From the NCBI RefSeq assembly GCF_026262505.1, contig NC_067206.1, positions 39,817,660 through 39,881,659 on the forward strand: DNA of 64,000 nt, written 5' to 3'. Of this stretch, positions 41,141 to 50,880 are shown piece after piece. The notes beneath the pieces were generated by a model. It did not search any database and was not told where the DNA came from. It was given only the letters and a program-made list of their open reading frames with translations. The DNA is from Trichomonas vaginalis G3 (lineage: Eukaryota > Parabasalia > Trichomonadida > Trichomonadidae). Position numbers and translations under genes: made by a program. The first letter of the stretch is position 1; each line of letters opens with the position of its first letter.

Positions 41141-43054
41141 ATGAGTGGAAATCTACCCTTCAGGCGTGATGATCTCCATATTCTCGCCGTTGATGACGAT
41201 GCAGTACAATTACATGCCGTCACCAAGGCTCTTAAGAGCTTAGGCTATCATGTCTCAAACGCAAGCAACGGACAAGAAGCGCTTGAAGTTCTCAAGTCAG
41301 GGAACACTTTTGATCTCATTCTGTCCGATGTCATGATGCCTGTAATGAATGGCCCTCAGTTTTTGCAAGAAACACGTGCTGACTCCAGATTCGAACAAAT
41401 CCCAATTATTATGATGTCTTCAAACGATCAATATGAAATTGTTTTCGACTGCCTCTCAAAGGGTGCTGATGATTATATCATCAAACCGCTCACCCCTCAA
41501 GTCTTGAAGAACATGTACGCAAATGTCTGGCTGAAACGTAAACAGAACGCTGCTGCTGCCAAAGTTCAACACCAAAACATCGAAAAGGAAGTTATTCAAA
41601 GACGTATTAATGAAATGAAGCAGAGTTTCAATCAATCCGTCAAAACACCAATCAACGACATTACTAAATCTCTCGAAGCAATCTTACAATCAAGTGGAAT
41701 GAGCCCTGATGCCTTATCCACTCTTACAGCTGCTATTAATAAGCTGAAAACAATTGATTCTGAAGGTGAAGTGATCCCTCAGCCTGTTCCAGCTGTTTCT
41801 CCAGATATGAAGGATTACCTTCAATCCAACTTCGGTGTCGGAGCTCCAAAGAAGCCAATTACTCCAATTGCCGTCAAAGCTGCCATAAAAGTCAGAGCTC
41901 CACCTCCAACAGTTCCGGTATTAACTCCACTTAACCTTGGCGACAAATTACTCGACTTACAGTTCAACATTTGGGACATTGCAGAGATCAAATTGATGAA
42001 TCTTGCAAATGACCTCTTTACTCACTACGGCCTTAAGGAAATCATCAAAGCCAAGGACGGCGAGATCGAGCACTTCCTCCAAAAGACGCAGCAATCATTC
42101 AATCTCAATCCATTCCACAACTTCAGAAGATCCATCGCCGGATTACAGTTTGCGACAATGATTCTTTCGAAATACAAAGAGCGCGTTCCTCCATTCGAGG
42201 CCGCCGCCGGTCTTTTCGCCGCTCTCCTCCACGACATCGGCCATCCCGGCACAAACAACATGTTCCAGATCCGAACTTCCTCCCAACTCGCGCTCATCTA
42301 CAACGACAAGAGCGTTCTCGAGATGAACAGCGCCTCTGTCGGTGCCAGACTTGTTCAGGAAGTTTTCTCCTTCTCCATTGACGACCAAGACTTCTCCACA
42401 CTCCGCGCGACATTCCTCTCCAATGTCCTTGCCACAGACTACTCCAAACTGCAGAAGTTCCTTGCGAAGGCCGCGAACATAAAGATGGACTGGGAGAACA
42501 AGGAGCACCGCCAGATCGCATTGCAGCTCCTGACTCTGATGTCCGACCTCTCCTTCGCGATCAGGAACTGGAAGACAACTTCATACTGGTACGGAATGAT
42601 GAGGGACGAGCACTACATACAGGGCGACATGGAGAGGAAGAGGAACATGAAGTCAATTCCTCTGATGGATAGACGCGCGAACAGGCCGAACACAGAGCTG
42701 ATCAAGACACATTTCGAAATCATGGTCATGCCAGTTTTCCAGCTCGGAGCGAAAATATTCCCTGAGTTCGAGCAGCTCCTGTTGCTTCAGCTCCAGGTCA
42801 ACCACGACATCATTCTGGAGATGGAGAAGGTGGAGCAGACACAGCCACAGTCAGCGCAGCAGGATGAGATCCCGATGACTCCGCCAACAACAAATCCACA
42901 GGTAATAAACCAGGTCCAGCACCAACAGCAGCAGCAGATCAGAGCTGTTCCTGTACAGAAGGCGGCTCCGGTTAGAGCTGTGCCAATTAGGGCTGTAAAG
43001 CCAATTGCAGTTGCACCACCACAACCACAACAGCCTCAACAACCTCCTCAGTAA
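41141..43054 (+). CDS. RegA-like protein: response-regulator receiver plus cyclic nucleotide phosphodiesterase
   Basis: 637 residues. Residues about 11-125 are a receiver domain (DDD at 18-20, phospho-acceptor Asp63 in LSDVMMP, Ser93/94, Lys115 in YIIKPLTP). Residues about 255-560 are a class I cyclic nucleotide phosphodiesterase: FHNF (His326), LLHDIGHPGTNN (His364, Asp365), YNDKSVLE, VLATD and an LMSDLS block. The order is that of Dictyostelium RegA, whose cAMP hydrolysis is switched on by receiver phosphorylation. Oddities: the metal-ligand His four residues after His326 is Arg330, and the ENHH motif after YND.SVL is EMNSA, so catalysis may be altered. The C terminus (from about 565) is a Gln/Pro/Ala-rich tail. 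No histidine kinase or phosphotransfer gene lies in the window. Confidence 0.9.
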   Translation: MSGNLPFRRDDLHILAVDDDAVQLHAVTKALKSLGYHVSNASNGQEALEVLKSGNTFDLILSDVMMPVMNGPQFLQETRADSRFEQIPIIMMSSNDQYEIVFDCLSKGADDYIIKPLTPQVLKNMYANVWLKRKQNAAAAKVQHQNIEKEVIQRRINEMKQSFNQSVKTPINDITKSLEAILQSSGMSPDALSTLTAAINKLKTIDSEGEVIPQPVPAVSPDMKDYLQSNFGVGAPKKPITPIAVKAAIKVRAPPPTVPVLTPLNLGDKLLDLQFNIWDIAEIKLMNLANDLFTHYGLKEIIKAKDGEIEHFLQKTQQSFNLNPFHNFRRSIAGLQFATMILSKYKERVPPFEAAAGLFAALLHDIGHPGTNNMFQIRTSSQLALIYNDKSVLEMNSASVGARLVQEVFSFSIDDQDFSTLRATFLSNVLATDYSKLQKFLAKAANIKMDWENKEHRQIALQLLTLMSDLSFAIRNWKTTSYWYGMMRDEHYIQGDMERKRNMKSIPLMDRRANRPNTELIKTHFEIMVMPVFQLGAKIFPEFEQLLLLQLQVNHDIILEMEKVEQTQPQSAQQDEIPMTPPTTNPQVINQVQHQQQQQIRAVPVQKAAPVRAVPIRAVKPIAVAPPQPQQPQQPPQ

Positions 43055-43370
43055 TTTTTATTTTTTTATTTTATTTTTTTTTCTTATTTTATTTTATTTA
43101 TAAATTTAGGTGTTTATTTAAAAAACATTATATTGACATATCTCAAAGAATTTGAACATATATTGATACTCATATTACTTAGATAGTTGAATGTGACATT
43201 GAATGAAATGAAATTTAGTATTCAAGTTATTTTCATATCTCAATGTATTTGAACATTTTATTTAATTTTCCATCAAGAATTTAAAGTTAGATATAAAACA
43301 GTAAAAAAATAAAAGACAATAATTATAAAAAATAAAATAAATACAATATTTACATATAGAATCTCCAAAA
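43055..43370. other. Intergenic between convergent genes
   Basis: AT-rich with long T runs just past the phosphodiesterase stop. Nothing else is recognised. Confidence 0.4.
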
Positions 43371-44162
43371 TCAATTGGGACACTCAGATACTCTTGCTTT
43401 ATCCGGTGGAGCTGGTGTTGCTGTCCTTCCTCTTTCAGCTTCGATTGACATTTGGGCAAATTTGAAAACTTTGTCTCCGTACTTCTGTCTAACGTCCTCG
43501 AACCACTCGAGGAGCTCTGTCGAGAGGATATCCGATGGAACAGATTCTGCCATTGCAGATGCAGCAGCAACTTCTGGCGGTAGGTCTAAATAGCACCTAG
43601 AACATATAACAAGGCATATATCAATAACGATTTTGCTGCAAATCATCATAAATTGTTCATTTGGAATTTTTGTTTTGAGCGATTCTCTCCATTTCTCGAA
43701 ATGGACGAAGGGTAGCTCTACTTGAGTGTTGAAATCAACTGCATTGAGAAGATCTATTTCGCAATGAGTTAAATCTACCATTGATTGTGGTTGTAATGCA
43801 GTAATTTCATCTGGATTAGTTCCTATGTTTTCTGTGATTTCCTTTGGGGCTATTTTCAATATTCTTGCAAGCTCGTCGTAGATATACTTGATAGGTCTGT
43901 AACAATCGCATGCTTTGCAGGCAGCAAAAAGAGAAGAAACCATTAACGTGAAGATAGTATATGGATTTTCTCCAGGGTTCTTAAAATAGTGTTGAAGAAG
44001 AATAAATGCTGTTGCAACAATTGGTGACAATTCTATTTTCAGATTCTTTCTAGATTTGACAATTATACACCACACAGCTCTTCTTTGCTCGTCACTCCAT
44101 GATGTGCGCTGTATGAGGGGAAAACTGTTATCCATTTTGTATAAGTGGTCAGGGACTTTCAT
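43371..44162 (-). CDS. Cyclin-like protein
   Basis: 263 residues. Residues about 45-160 have the cyclin-box pattern (ATAFILLQHYFKNPGENPYTIF, then LMVSSLFAACKACDCYRPI, then LTHCEIDLLNAVDFNTQVELP). ACKACD stands where the classic KxxE/D helix motif is. A second helical repeat may follow (165-235). The C-terminal tail is Pro-rich. Cyclins activate cyclin-dependent kinases. The subtype (cell cycle or transcriptional, e.g. K/L/C type) cannot be set by eye. Confidence 0.8.
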   Translation of the reverse strand: MKVPDHLYKMDNSFPLIQRTSWSDEQRRAVWCIIVKSRKNLKIELSPIVATAFILLQHYFKNPGENPYTIFTLMVSSLFAACKACDCYRPIKYIYDELARILKIAPKEITENIGTNPDEITALQPQSMVDLTHCEIDLLNAVDFNTQVELPFVHFEKWRESLKTKIPNEQFMMICSKIVIDICLVICSRCYLDLPPEVAAASAMAESVPSDILSTELLEWFEDVRQKYGDKVFKFAQMSIEAERGRTATPAPPDKARVSECPN

Positions 44163-44603
44163 TCATAGTTTTATTACCACTACTGATATACTTCTTTAAT
44201 TGTTTCACCAATTTGGTGTATTGATGATTGGTCAAAAATCTGACAAATTTTCGTTTTTGCTTTTTTAAATTGGGGTAAAAATACCAAACTACTCATATAG
44301 TATAACCTTGCATTTATATCAGATTGAGATGATACGTTTGAACTTTAAATTTTGGCACTTTTATAATTTGATTGATCAAAAATTTTCCGAATTTAAACTC
44401 CTTTTTTCACGATTCATAAATTCGTTTCATGATAGCAATCATTAGGGCAGATGAATGTTTAAGAGGATTCCTATAATTTTCTTTAAATTTTGGCCTTATC
44501 TTCATTTCTCTCACAATATATCTAATTAATACTCAATTTAAGCCAAAACAATTTGGATGAGGATAGTATATACTTAAAGAAAAGTTGAATATACCGATTC
44601 AAT
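44163..44603. other. Intergenic, AT-rich
   Basis: Spacer upstream of the cyclin gene and downstream of the Cys-rich gene. No gene or repeat is recognised. Confidence 0.4.
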
Positions 44604-45136
44604 TTAAACAAGAAAATACAAAAACATGTTAACAAGTAAACATATTACATAACTAATAATATTCTTATTCTCTTCCTTCTTTTTGTTTTCATTATTATTA
44701 ACTTTAGAATATCCTTCACATTGAGTATTACAAGAACGATAATGAAATGTGTTTCTCCAATATCGTTCACAATGAGATTTACAAACTGCTTCATCGTAGT
44801 ATTCAAATTTACTACTTCCTGGAATTCGTAAGCAATTCTTTCTGCATTTTGACCAACTAAGGAATCTGGTACTCTTATTGATTCCATTATTGCATGTTCT
44901 AATGCAGTTTGTTACATTTAATGACATTACCTTTCTAACTTGTGAGTTTTTTTTTGAATCCGTGTTTTAACGCACGTATCTTGGCATTGTTTAAGTTTCA
45001 CTGGTGAATCTACAAACAATGATTGACATTTATCTTTACAATGCGTTGAATCAAATGAAAGAGAAAGCAAGGCAATTATTAACATTGATTTGATAAAAAA
45101 TTGAAAAATTTGAAAATTTTGCACAACGTTTGTCAT
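44604..45136 (-). pseudogene. Secreted or anchored Cys-rich protein with three CX3C hairpin modules, frame changed at an A9 run
   Basis: The first frame (45136-44927) starts with a hydrophobic signal peptide (SMLIIALLSLSF) and then CKDKC-13-CQDTC. The second (44927-44604) contains CIRTC-15-CRKNC and CKSHC-12-CNTQC, then a Lys/Asn linker and a C-terminal hydrophobic span (IISYVICLLVNMFLYFL). All six Cys pairs follow a CX3C-X12-15-CX3C rhythm, the spacing of alpha-helical hairpin (hairpinin-like) folds. The two frames are linked through a run of nine A at 44947-44955 (seen as T on the plus strand), with no stop in the second frame upstream of its ATG. So this is one host gene with a homopolymer length change: a mutation, a sequence error, or transcript slippage. 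Confidence 0.6.
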
Positions 45137-45447
45137 ATTGAATCAAAAGATCAATTAAATTACTGAAGACAATTCTTAAGAATAAATTATAAATGAGCGG
45201 AATTTTTGACATTACTTTCAAAATGAGAACACCATTCAAAAAGAACCATCATTCAATTTTGAATTCATAAAAATGCAAAATCTATGCTTTAATTTAATCC
45301 ACTTATCTAATTTCAAATTAATATTTTACTTGTTTTTGATTTGAATCAAAATATCAAAAAGTGTCAATTTTTGATCAATCAAAGTGAGCATTTTCTCGAA
45401 ATCTACATACTTCTCAAATGCAATACTTTTTTTTCAGAGTGGTACAT
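45137..45447. other. Insertion flank of the right Polinton
   Basis: About 310 bp of AT-rich host sequence between the Cys-rich gene and the Polinton end. GTACAT (45442-45447), just before the element's first AGT, is the expected left copy of the 6-bp target duplication. The right copy is outside the window. Confidence 0.4.
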
Positions 45448-45551
45448 AGTAAAAAAAAAAAAAAAAAAAAAGGTATTGGGGCTTCCAGGCACTTCGTGCC
45501 CTCTAGCCCCGAAGATGTTTAGTATAAAACCGCTTTTTAACTTCACTTAAA
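45448..45551. repeat. Left terminal region of the Polinton: A-run and hairpin
   Basis: AGT followed by 21 A residues, then GGTATTGGGGCTTCC. GGGGC (45478-45482) pairs with GCCCC (45505-45509), and inside it GGCAC/GTGCC pair around TTC, giving a two-part hairpin. Polinton terminal repeats begin with AG, so this is most likely the terminal inverted repeat. Its partner lies beyond the window. ATAAAACCGCTTT (45522-45534) may be promoter-like for the first gene. Confidence 0.55.
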
Positions 45552-48500
45552 ATGCCACGTAAGATACGTAAGAATATACGTAAGAGGAAGAGAGCATTGA
45601 AACATCCAATAGTAAGACTAACACCACAACAACAGTTGCAACAACAAATGCTGAATGACCCCACTATGTTGCAACAAATGTCAAGCAATCCTATGCTTTT
45701 AAACCGAGTCATTGGTGCACAGAGTGGAGGTTTAAGAGCGGCACTTTTAGCGAAAATGGCAGGCTATGGTGGAGCTGCAGACGGAACAGCATATAACCCT
45801 CAAAGTCAAATGAATTTGAGTTCACTCAAAAATCAAATAGCAGATGTCAAAAAGTCAAACATAGACATACAGAAGCAAATAGGTGAAAATGAAAAGAAAC
45901 TAGAATATGACAGACACACAAAGAAACTCAATGAGTTAAACGTAGAGAAAAAGAAGAAAGAAGAACAACTGAAAGAACTAAGTACAGAGGAATATGCGAA
46001 AAAAGTGTCAGAAAAAGCAGCAGAAGTAGCAAAAATGGAACAAGATGTTTTAAATTTGAAAAACCATACTACTCAATATAAAGTACTGAAAGATGAAGAG
46101 ATAAAACAAAAAGCCCTGAAGACATATATGGATAGCGATGAGTATAAAAAAGAAGTTGAAGCAAATGTAAAGGCAGAAAAACTTTTACAGTTGCAAAACC
46201 AAACCGTACAGTATGAAAACTTAGCACAAGAAAGTAAAAATAACGACGCAGCCATGCAAAAGGCAATGAAAAGCGCAGAATATATAAAAGCTAACAATGA
46301 CTGGTTAGATGCCCAAGCCAACGCTAAAGCAGCCCAGCTTATAGGGTCAATAAGGACAAAAATACAAGCGGATGAAGACAGTTCAAATGAAGCTTTAACG
46401 AATGCTGACTTTAAGAACGCCTTCGAAGCTCTTCATAGTAAGGTGAAACAAGTGAACGACTTCTCATCTGGAAAGAAACTGAAGTCTGAAGGTTTCGACA
46501 AAGAGTTAAAAGAAGTAGCACAAAATATGACGAAAATAACAGATGCAGCAACGAGACAGGCAGTTCAAAGTGCCTATGACGCCGTTAGAGCAACTGTTGT
46601 GGAAAGTCAAGAAAAAGAGTTACAACAGACCAAAACAGACCTAGTAAATGCTTTCTTAAGAACGAAAAGTCAGGTAGGACATTACGCTGCAGATGGAACA
46701 TATGTGCCAGCTGGTGGAACTTATATACCAGCTGTTGGAATTTATATACCACCAAACCCTCCAAGAGAAGCACCTGCACCAGGACTACCTAAAACATTTA
46801 CATCGTCACATGGACACAGACACAGGCATGCACCAAAACCAACACAACAACCAACACAACAACCAGCACAACAACCACCTCCACAACCAGCACAGCAACC
46901 AACAGTTCAAAACCCTGCACAACAACCACCTCCACAACCAGCACCACAACCAACAGTTCAAAACCCTGCACAACAACAACCACAAACAGAGCAAGGACAT
47001 AAAAGAAGTAGAGAACAAGGAAACCAAGAATTCTTAAAAAGGCTTAAGGAAGACTATGGTTACCCAGATAGTATTGACTTTAGTGACAGATATAAAGAAG
47101 CTATTAGAAAGTTCAAGGGAGGAAATACTGACCCGAACCTATTTAGCTTTATGGTTCAGCACCAAATGGGATATAATTTCAAACCTGGAAAATACAAGCT
47201 CGCTAAGGGATATGATTTAATAGCATATCATCCAAATGACATGACTGAATTTACTCCGAGATATTTGATGTCAGAGCTAAATGACAATTCAACTCCCGTC
47301 ATGAAACGCGTAAAAAATAGAGACGGAACGAAAGAAGAAAGGTTTATGAGTCCGGATGACTTAGAAAGGGAAGTTGTTAAAAACGGTCTCGGAATATATG
47401 AAATGCCAGCAGATGAGGTACAAGAAACTCCACAGGAAGAACTAGTTCAGATACAACCAGACATGGAAGAAATAGTTCAGCAACAACAGCTAGAAGAGCC
47501 TGAAGGAAACGAACAAGTCCCTCCTTTGGAAACTAACTTCACAGAACTAGATGAAGATTTGGAACAGCCGAAAAATCTTGACCCTCAACAAGAGTATGCG
47601 GAGAATATGGAATATTTCCAAGAGTCTAAAAAAAATTCGGCTGACATAGTAGAAGAATATCGAAAAATGTTTGCCGACATACAAAAGACTCCAACACCAG
47701 ATGAAAATATTCAGCATAGAATGGAAGTACTGAAAGAAAATGTACACAAATACAACAACCCTTTTTACTTACGAGCATTTAACGTTCAATCTTCGGATGA
47801 ACTCGGTGAAGATAAAAGGTTAAATTTCAAGAAAACATATAGAAATGAAACATTGTTTAAAGTTCATTCAGAACCTAGCCAAGATGGAAACAAACCTACT
47901 TTTGTTTCTGCAGACGATGGAACTACAATGAGATGGGGTCATAAAGCTAACCCGGATAGGTGGTTCATAAACTTACAACCACAATTCCAAGAAGTTGTAG
48001 ACGCAATGGAAGTCAATGGTGAACCAGATATAGCTGGTATTTTCAGCGCGGCTTTAATGCCATTGAAAGATATGAAACATGCAGATATTTTGGACCAGTA
48101 TGAAATGAACATGGCTGATGGAAATATAACACCTGACGTTCTAGAACATTTATCTCAAAGAACTACACAGAACCATAGAGATGGTATATTTGGTGAAGAG
48201 TTTAGAAAGAAAGTTAGGGAGGGAGAAGGAAGAGAACCTATTGTACATGACCTTGCAAACGAAAGTTTGCAAAATGTCATAAAAACTTACTTTGCAGACA
48301 ATGAACTGAGAAGGGATGAATATTTAAGAAAACTCAAATGGACAGTACCAAATGAAATGTTAGTATTGAAAAACATGTTCCTTGACAAAATAAAACCAAC
48401 TACAGAAATAAACGACGCAAGACTGAAAGATTGGGTAAAAGCTTTCCCATTCACAAAAGATATAGTTGGTAACATGGAAAGAAAACCAGAATGGCTACAA

Positions 48501-48911
48501 AAACATATATTTGGAAACGAGCTTATTCCATATGGACGGGCACTGTTTGAAGAGCTTGAACCGGAAACTCAGGAAAGAGTCATGCAAACAATAAGCGACG
48601 ACTCAAATACAAACTATGACAAACTCTTTCTAGGATATAGGTTACCTGAGATGGGCGACCAGAGCCCAAAGGCAAAAAGGACATGGGAAATTTACAACAT
48701 ACTAGGTGAACATGAGGCAAAGATGCAACAACTTGAAGCAGAGGGCAAGTTACCAAAGCGACACCAAAGAAGAAGAGTAGAACAAAGTGAAAGTAGTGAA
48801 GAAGTAACTTCATCTAGTGAAAGTAGTGGCAATGAAGGAAAAAGAAGAGTTAGAAACTCAGTCAGGAAGAAAGTAAAGCTTGGTCCACGCGGGTTCTATT
48901 ATGACACATAA
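45552..48911 (+). CDS. Large Polinton protein of unknown function, first gene in the element
   Basis: 1119 residues, not recognised. Layout: a very basic start (RKIRKNIRKRKR), a Gln-rich helix with a QQQL...QQM pattern, a long coiled-coil region (about 95-380), a Pro/Gln tandem-repeat linker (about 430-485; repeats of AQQPPPQPAQQPTVQNP type), then a mixed globular region (about 490-640), an acidic helical stretch (650-740), and a C-terminal globular part ending in a Ser/Glu-rich then basic tail. The size, coiled coil and location next to the capsid gene suggest a virion-associated structural or scaffold protein, but this is inference. The first codons contain three ACGTAAGA octamers. Confidence 0.75.
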   Translation: MPRKIRKNIRKRKRALKHPIVRLTPQQQLQQQMLNDPTMLQQMSSNPMLLNRVIGAQSGGLRAALLAKMAGYGGAADGTAYNPQSQMNLSSLKNQIADVKKSNIDIQKQIGENEKKLEYDRHTKKLNELNVEKKKKEEQLKELSTEEYAKKVSEKAAEVAKMEQDVLNLKNHTTQYKVLKDEEIKQKALKTYMDSDEYKKEVEANVKAEKLLQLQNQTVQYENLAQESKNNDAAMQKAMKSAEYIKANNDWLDAQANAKAAQLIGSIRTKIQADEDSSNEALTNADFKNAFEALHSKVKQVNDFSSGKKLKSEGFDKELKEVAQNMTKITDAATRQAVQSAYDAVRATVVESQEKELQQTKTDLVNAFLRTKSQVGHYAADGTYVPAGGTYIPAVGIYIPPNPPREAPAPGLPKTFTSSHGHRHRHAPKPTQQPTQQPAQQPPPQPAQQPTVQNPAQQPPPQPAPQPTVQNPAQQQPQTEQGHKRSREQGNQEFLKRLKEDYGYPDSIDFSDRYKEAIRKFKGGNTDPNLFSFMVQHQMGYNFKPGKYKLAKGYDLIAYHPNDMTEFTPRYLMSELNDNSTPVMKRVKNRDGTKEERFMSPDDLEREVVKNGLGIYEMPADEVQETPQEELVQIQPDMEEIVQQQQLEEPEGNEQVPPLETNFTELDEDLEQPKNLDPQQEYAENMEYFQESKKNSADIVEEYRKMFADIQKTPTPDENIQHRMEVLKENVHKYNNPFYLRAFNVQSSDELGEDKRLNFKKTYRNETLFKVHSEPSQDGNKPTFVSADDGTTMRWGHKANPDRWFINLQPQFQEVVDAMEVNGEPDIAGIFSAALMPLKDMKHADILDQYEMNMADGNITPDVLEHLSQRTTQNHRDGIFGEEFRKKVREGEGREPIVHDLANESLQNVIKTYFADNELRRDEYLRKLKWTVPNEMLVLKNMFLDKIKPTTEINDARLKDWVKAFPFTKDIVGNMERKPEWLQKHIFGNELIPYGRALFEELEPETQERVMQTISDDSNTNYDKLFLGYRLPEMGDQSPKAKRTWEIYNILGEHEAKMQQLEAEGKLPKRHQRRRVEQSESSEEVTSSSESSGNEGKRRVRNSVRKKVKLGPRGFYYDT

Positions 48912-48943
48912 ACCCAACTATTCTATATTTTTACCCATATGAA

Positions 48944-50548
48944 ATGTACGCCGCTCAGAATATAACGCCAACAGTTTTGGATGCCATGAATGGAAATGTT
49001 TCCGAATGGTATAACGAATGCGACAATGCCATTAGAAGGTCAGAAATAGTTCCTGGAACTTACGAATATACAACTGCTGTTTCTTATGGAAACGTAGGTG
49101 AGTTTGGAGAAGGTTCTTCAACAACAGTAGATATTGCTTGCGACAGGTTTCATATAATTTCTATTGACAACTCTTTCTTATACGTGGAACAAGACATTGA
49201 AATAAAACCTTCTGCCAAGTTGTCTGACAAGAAAGGTTGCAATGGAATTTTCTATGTCGGATACCAATATGCTCCAGAAGTTTTCATGGGATATAAGATA
49301 TATTCTAACTCTGACTTAGTTCAAACAGTAACATGGGCAAACTATGAATGGTTCGCTTTGAGAAACTCAGTACAACCACAAGCTAGAGAACAAACAGACC
49401 AGTACGCAACTATTGAGAAAATAAGAAGACTTGACCCTAACGTTCCAGGAGTTTATGTTAACCTTTCTGGACAAACTGCAGCAGCAGTAACCAAAGTAAA
49501 ATTGAAACTTAGAGTTCCTTTGTCATCTTTCCTCATCTTCAGGTTTTTAAGATACTTGCCAAACTGGGCAGGAAAAATTTCTATCGAACTTACTCCAAGC
49601 AAAAATAACTTAGTCATTGCACCAACGCAAGACCCATTCAGCATTGCTGTAGCTGGAACTGGTGGAGCCAAGTTCTGTGACTTTTGCAAAGACAAAGTTG
49701 ACTTAGACTTTGGTTTCTCAAACCTCAACACTGAAGTAAACTATTATTTCAATGCTGCTGGAACTGCTTGGGACCCAGTTAAGTTCACATGCGAAAAATT
49801 TGAATGCAAGAGAATAGAAAGCAGACTTGCAGTCTATATGTTGGACCCAGATATTTCAAATGCTTTAGCTGCCAAATATATTGCAGTTCCACTTATGTTC
49901 CCTATACACCAAATATCTGTCAAAGACTTTGCAGGTGAAGTTGGAAACCAAAGTGCTGACCCAGGTGCAAGAACAGATATTGCCTTAACAACTGCAATGA
50001 AACATGCAGATACTATGTTTGTACTGTTCAGACGAACTATAAATGACTATTCTTGTTTCTACAACCCCGGTATTAAATATCATATAAACATAGATGGCAA
50101 ATACTATCCAAGAGAAGAATATTCTACAGTTGAGGATATGAGGTCATACAACTTGACATTAGATGCTATGAACTTTAACAACAACTTCACAACAACCATT
50201 AACCCTGAAATGCAAAGTTCTATTATGCCATATGTGAAAGTATGGACTCATACAGGAGGTCAAAACACTCAATATACAAATGGAGACCGTTCAAACTTTT
50301 GGCTTGGCATTCCATTTGCTGACTCAGAAGACTTTATGGGTGGTATTTCAACTGTTGGTACTGTTCAAATACAATATACTGGTGACAGAGACGGTCCAGA
50401 TGAATTGAAAGCAAAGAAGTTTACAAAACCAATAGCACTTTTCACGGAAGATGCTCTTTTGAAAATTCGTTCGATGAAACCTGCTGGGGCTCCTCAGATT
50501 GGTATAACGACAGCTTCCATCGAGCAGATTTTGGCAGCAGGTCAGTAA
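48944..50548 (+). CDS. Polinton major capsid protein (double jelly-roll)
   Basis: 534 residues. The pattern is typical of Polinton and virophage-type capsid proteins: a disordered start, an ITPTVLDAMNG helix, strand-rich first jelly roll (residues about 60-260, with FRFLRYLPNWAGKISIELT closing a strand pair), and a second jelly roll from about 290 with a YNLTLDAMNFNNNF motif and a Trp-rich WTHTGGQNTQY turn. It follows the large unknown gene by 32 bp and precedes the penton-like gene cluster. The start at MYAAQNITP directly follows a short spacer, so the two genes may be co-transcribed. Confidence 0.85.
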   Translation: MYAAQNITPTVLDAMNGNVSEWYNECDNAIRRSEIVPGTYEYTTAVSYGNVGEFGEGSSTTVDIACDRFHIISIDNSFLYVEQDIEIKPSAKLSDKKGCNGIFYVGYQYAPEVFMGYKIYSNSDLVQTVTWANYEWFALRNSVQPQAREQTDQYATIEKIRRLDPNVPGVYVNLSGQTAAAVTKVKLKLRVPLSSFLIFRFLRYLPNWAGKISIELTPSKNNLVIAPTQDPFSIAVAGTGGAKFCDFCKDKVDLDFGFSNLNTEVNYYFNAAGTAWDPVKFTCEKFECKRIESRLAVYMLDPDISNALAAKYIAVPLMFPIHQISVKDFAGEVGNQSADPGARTDIALTTAMKHADTMFVLFRRTINDYSCFYNPGIKYHINIDGKYYPREEYSTVEDMRSYNLTLDAMNFNNNFTTTINPEMQSSIMPYVKVWTHTGGQNTQYTNGDRSNFWLGIPFADSEDFMGGISTVGTVQIQYTGDRDGPDELKAKKFTKPIALFTEDALLKIRSMKPAGAPQIGITTASIEQILAAGQ

Positions 50549-50861
50549 GTTGTTCTTGAACTGACTTCTCTCCGTCAAATATTGACAGTACGCCAGTTTT
50601 GATATAATATTGTATTAAAAACTTACCTTTAGAAATATCGGTCAGTTTTGTTGTTATATTTTTGTCTGCTTCAAGAACTTTCACCATCTCGGTTATACCA
50701 ACTTTCTTTGCTTTATGAAAATATTTTGGTTCAGCAAAGACTGCTATTCTATAACATTTTCCATTGTTTGTATAAAGAACTACTCTGTCAATGAACTTGT
50801 ATTGTTTGTGTGTGTAAACTTTGTTTTGCTTCAATTCGAAGAGATACTCAAATACGTCCAT
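50442..50861 (-). CDS. Small Polinton protein, tail-to-tail with the capsid gene
   Basis: 139 residues with a protein-like composition (MDVFEYLFELKQ, then CYRIAVFAEPKYFHKAKKV). It fills the gap between the capsid gene and the next plus-strand gene, and its last 107 bp overlap the capsid 3' end on the other strand. Its two-strand opening resembles loosely the 139- and 159-residue conserved genes of the two Polintons. The function is unknown. It could alternatively be a chance frame. Confidence 0.5.
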   Translation of the reverse strand: MDVFEYLFELKQNKVYTHKQYKFIDRVVLYTNNGKCYRIAVFAEPKYFHKAKKVGITEMVKVLEADKNITTKLTDISKGKFLIQYYIKTGVLSIFDGEKSVQEQLTDLLPKSARWKLSLYQSEEPQQVSSNEFSKEHLP

Positions 50862-50880
50862 CTTTTTATTCTAAGTAAAA

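Noticed and set aside
45451-45471. Poly-A run as a retrogene or LINE tail
   Set aside because: It directly follows AGT and precedes the Polinton hairpin and first gene, so it is part of the element's terminal repeat.
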